Source of the DNA: Streptomyces sp. NRRL F-6131
GTDB lineage: Bacteria > Actinomycetota > Actinomycetes > Streptomycetales > Streptomycetaceae
Direction of reading: 5' to 3'
DNA: 64,000 nt
NCBI GenBank assembly: GCA_000719695.1
Contig: JOHN01000005.1
Span: 119,105 to 183,104 of the forward strand
Positions within the stretch are counted from its first letter, which is position 1; each line of letters begins with the position of its first letter. The translations under genes were made by a program, and so were the position numbers. The notes below the pieces were generated by a model. It made no database searches and had not been told where the DNA came from. It saw nothing but the letters and a program-made list of their open reading frames with translations. Below are positions 62,978 to 64,000 of this stretch, piece after piece.

Positions 62978-63832
62978 TCAGCCGCGGGCCCCCACCCGCT
63001 CCCGTCCGGCCTCCGGCCGGACGTCCGTCGTGCGCCCGGCCCGCCACCGCGCGAAGCCGCTCTGCGCCGCGTACGCCAGCAGCAGGATCGCCACCGCCAC
63101 CAGGCCGTCCGCCCAGAAGTGGTTGGCGGTCACCACCACGACGGTGATCGTCAGCACCGGGTGCAGCACCATCAGCCACCGCAGCGGACTCCGCGACACC
63201 CGCACCACCGCGACCGCCACCAGCACGCACCAGGCCACGTGGACCGAGGGCATCGCCGACAGCTGCGCGGCCTTGACCATCCCGCCGACCGTGCCGCCGT
63301 ACACCGACTGGCCGTACTCCGCCGCGACGTCGACGAAACCCTTCTCCGGCAGCATCCGGGGCGGGGCCACCGGGATGAACTGGACGGCCAGACAGACCGC
63401 CGTCGTGATCACCACCGTGGTCCGCACCCACGCGTAGCGCGCCCGGTGTCTGAGGAAGACCCAGACCAGCACCGCGATCATCACGGTGAAGTGCATCGAC
63501 GCGTAGTAGTAGTTCGCCAGCTTCACCAGCACCGGGTAGGGCGTCACCGCGGACTGCCAGGAGACCTCGTCGGGCAGCCCGACCGCCAGCTCCGTCCGGT
63601 GGATCCAGCGCGCCCGGTCCAGCGCGTGCTCGGTGCTCATCAGCGAGAGGCGCCCGACCAGTTGCCAGAGCGCGAACAGCGCCAACAGGGTGCCGGCCTC
63701 CCGCAGGACCACCGACACACCCGGCTTCCGCGCCCGGGCGGCCAGGTACGAGCCCCCGTGGAGAGCGACCGCGGCGCCCCCGGCGGACTGCCAGGTAAGG
63801 GTCAGGTTCTGCAACGGTTCGTGCCTCTCCAC
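62978..63832 (-). CDS. PAP2-family membrane phosphatase / phosphotransferase
   Basis: 284 residues with five to six hydrophobic helices and the catalytic layout of the PAP2 (Aur1/inositolphosphotransferase-like) family: PVAPPRMLPEKG near 153, AMPSVHVAW near 192 and ANHFWADGLVA near 235. The two His are the expected nucleophile and acid/base. Likely acts on a lipid phosphate outside the membrane. The GTG at 63832 is tentative; a TTG at 63814 with GGAGAGG 8 nt upstream would shorten it by 6 residues. It lies just downstream of the rRNA operon terminator and may receive read-through. Confidence 0.85.
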   Translation of the reverse strand: MERHEPLQNLTLTWQSAGGAAVALHGGSYLAARARKPGVSVVLREAGTLLALFALWQLVGRLSLMSTEHALDRARWIHRTELAVGLPDEVSWQSAVTPYPVLVKLANYYYASMHFTVMIAVLVWVFLRHRARYAWVRTTVVITTAVCLAVQFIPVAPPRMLPEKGFVDVAAEYGQSVYGGTVGGMVKAAQLSAMPSVHVAWCVLVAVAVVRVSRSPLRWLMVLHPVLTITVVVVTANHFWADGLVAVAILLLAYAAQSGFARWRAGRTTDVRPEAGRERVGARG

Positions 63833-63864
63833 CGAGCTCGGACGTGGTGGGGAGACGTTAACGC

Positions 63865-63900
63865 AAAAAGACCCCCTCCTGAACCGGAGGGGGTCTTTTT
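63865..63900 (-). terminator. rRNA operon terminator
   Basis: On the minus strand a 15-bp perfect stem (63886-63900 with 63865-63879) with a 6-nt loop ends in TCTTTTT, a classic intrinsic terminator with a U-run, rare in this GC-rich window. It starts 9-10 nt after the 5S rRNA 3' end. Confidence 0.93.
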
Positions 63901-63909
63901 GGAATGATT

Positions 63910-64000
63910 GTTCGGCGGCGTCCTACTCTCCCACAGGGTCCCCCCTGCAGTACCATCGGCGCTGTGAGGCTTAGCTTCCGGGTTCGGAATGTAACCGGGC
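63910..64000 (-). rRNA. rrf: 5S rRNA, 3' portion (5' end beyond the window)
   Basis: Read on the minus strand, the last 91 bases contain the actinomycete 5S core ACATTCCGAACCCGGAAGCT, then the GCCGATGGTACTGC segment and the 3' end GACGCCGCCGAAC. The 5' third of the molecule and the rest of the rRNA operon lie beyond position 64000. Strand and position place the operon upstream of the PAP2 gene. Confidence 0.95.

Noticed and set aside
62978..63909. tRNA genes near the rRNA operon end
   Set aside because: Scanning both strands by eye showed no cloverleaf arms or T-loop consensus between the PAP2 gene and 5S rRNA.

Overview
The window is a very GC-rich actinomycete chromosome segment. Gene content points to Streptomycetaceae (Streptomyces, Kitasatospora or a close relative): osaABC, clgR, rshA, gluABCD with gluKR, a B12-dependent nrdJ behind nrdR, frequent GTG/TTG starts and several apparently leaderless mRNAs. 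From memory, the gene order resembles the conserved Streptomyces coelicolor interval from osaC to nrdJ. There are about 42 protein genes, the 3' part of a 5S rRNA gene at the right edge, and no tRNA, IS element, prophage or CRISPR array that I can see.

Layout, left to right. (1) 1-5603: nrdR-nrdJ (minus), divergent from lexA (plus), facing the iron-sulfur helicase dinG. The shared nrdR/lexA control region holds a tandem NrdR-box candidate and an SOS box. (2) 5616-11309: a four-gene minus-strand operon for a citrate-hydroxamate siderophore (two IucA/IucC synthetases, a GNAT acyltransferase, an N-hydroxylase), preceded by a good DmdR/IdeR-type iron box. It has the aerobactin gene set and no decarboxylase, and is the most interesting accessory feature here. 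(3) 11641-22889: a secreted trypsin-like lipoprotein, hflX, rshA, dapF, a membrane protein, miaA, an MT0933-type antitoxin-like protein, a LigB-fold protein and miaB. (4) 23032-30049: an orphan TAXI binding protein, the two-component pair gluKR, and the glutamate ABC transporter gluABCD. (5) 30184-37649: a flavin monooxygenase whose 3' end overlaps an RNase Y gene, then recX and recA (SOS-controlled), an AI-2E family membrane protein and a DUF3046 gene. (6) 37692-45394: an acetyltransferase, a membrane-anchored subtilisin, the giant helicase lhr and a small membrane protein. (7) 45447-53081: clgR, cinA, pgsA, rimO, a RodZ-like protein and ftsK, all on the minus strand. (8) 53239-61974: the osmoadaptation locus osaB, osaA (hybrid kinase with a long HAMP array) and divergent osaC. 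(9) 62338-64000: a YaaH-type acetate/succinate transporter, a PAP2 phosphatase, and the terminator and 3' end of an rRNA operon.

Functionally this is mostly core physiology: DNA damage control (lexA, recA, recX, dinG, lhr), dNTP supply (nrdJ, nrdR), tRNA and ribosome modification (miaA, miaB, rimO), ribosome rescue and stringent response (hflX, rshA), regulated proteolysis (clgR), septation and chromosome translocation (ftsK), and osmotic/developmental signalling (osaABC). Iron supply and glutamate uptake are the two regulated transport or metabolism themes. Strong inverted repeats close most transcription units. Start sites were chosen by family comparison plus ribosome-binding sites, or by a -10 box 6-8 nt upstream for leaderless genes. 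All functions are inferred by reading the sequence; no search was run.
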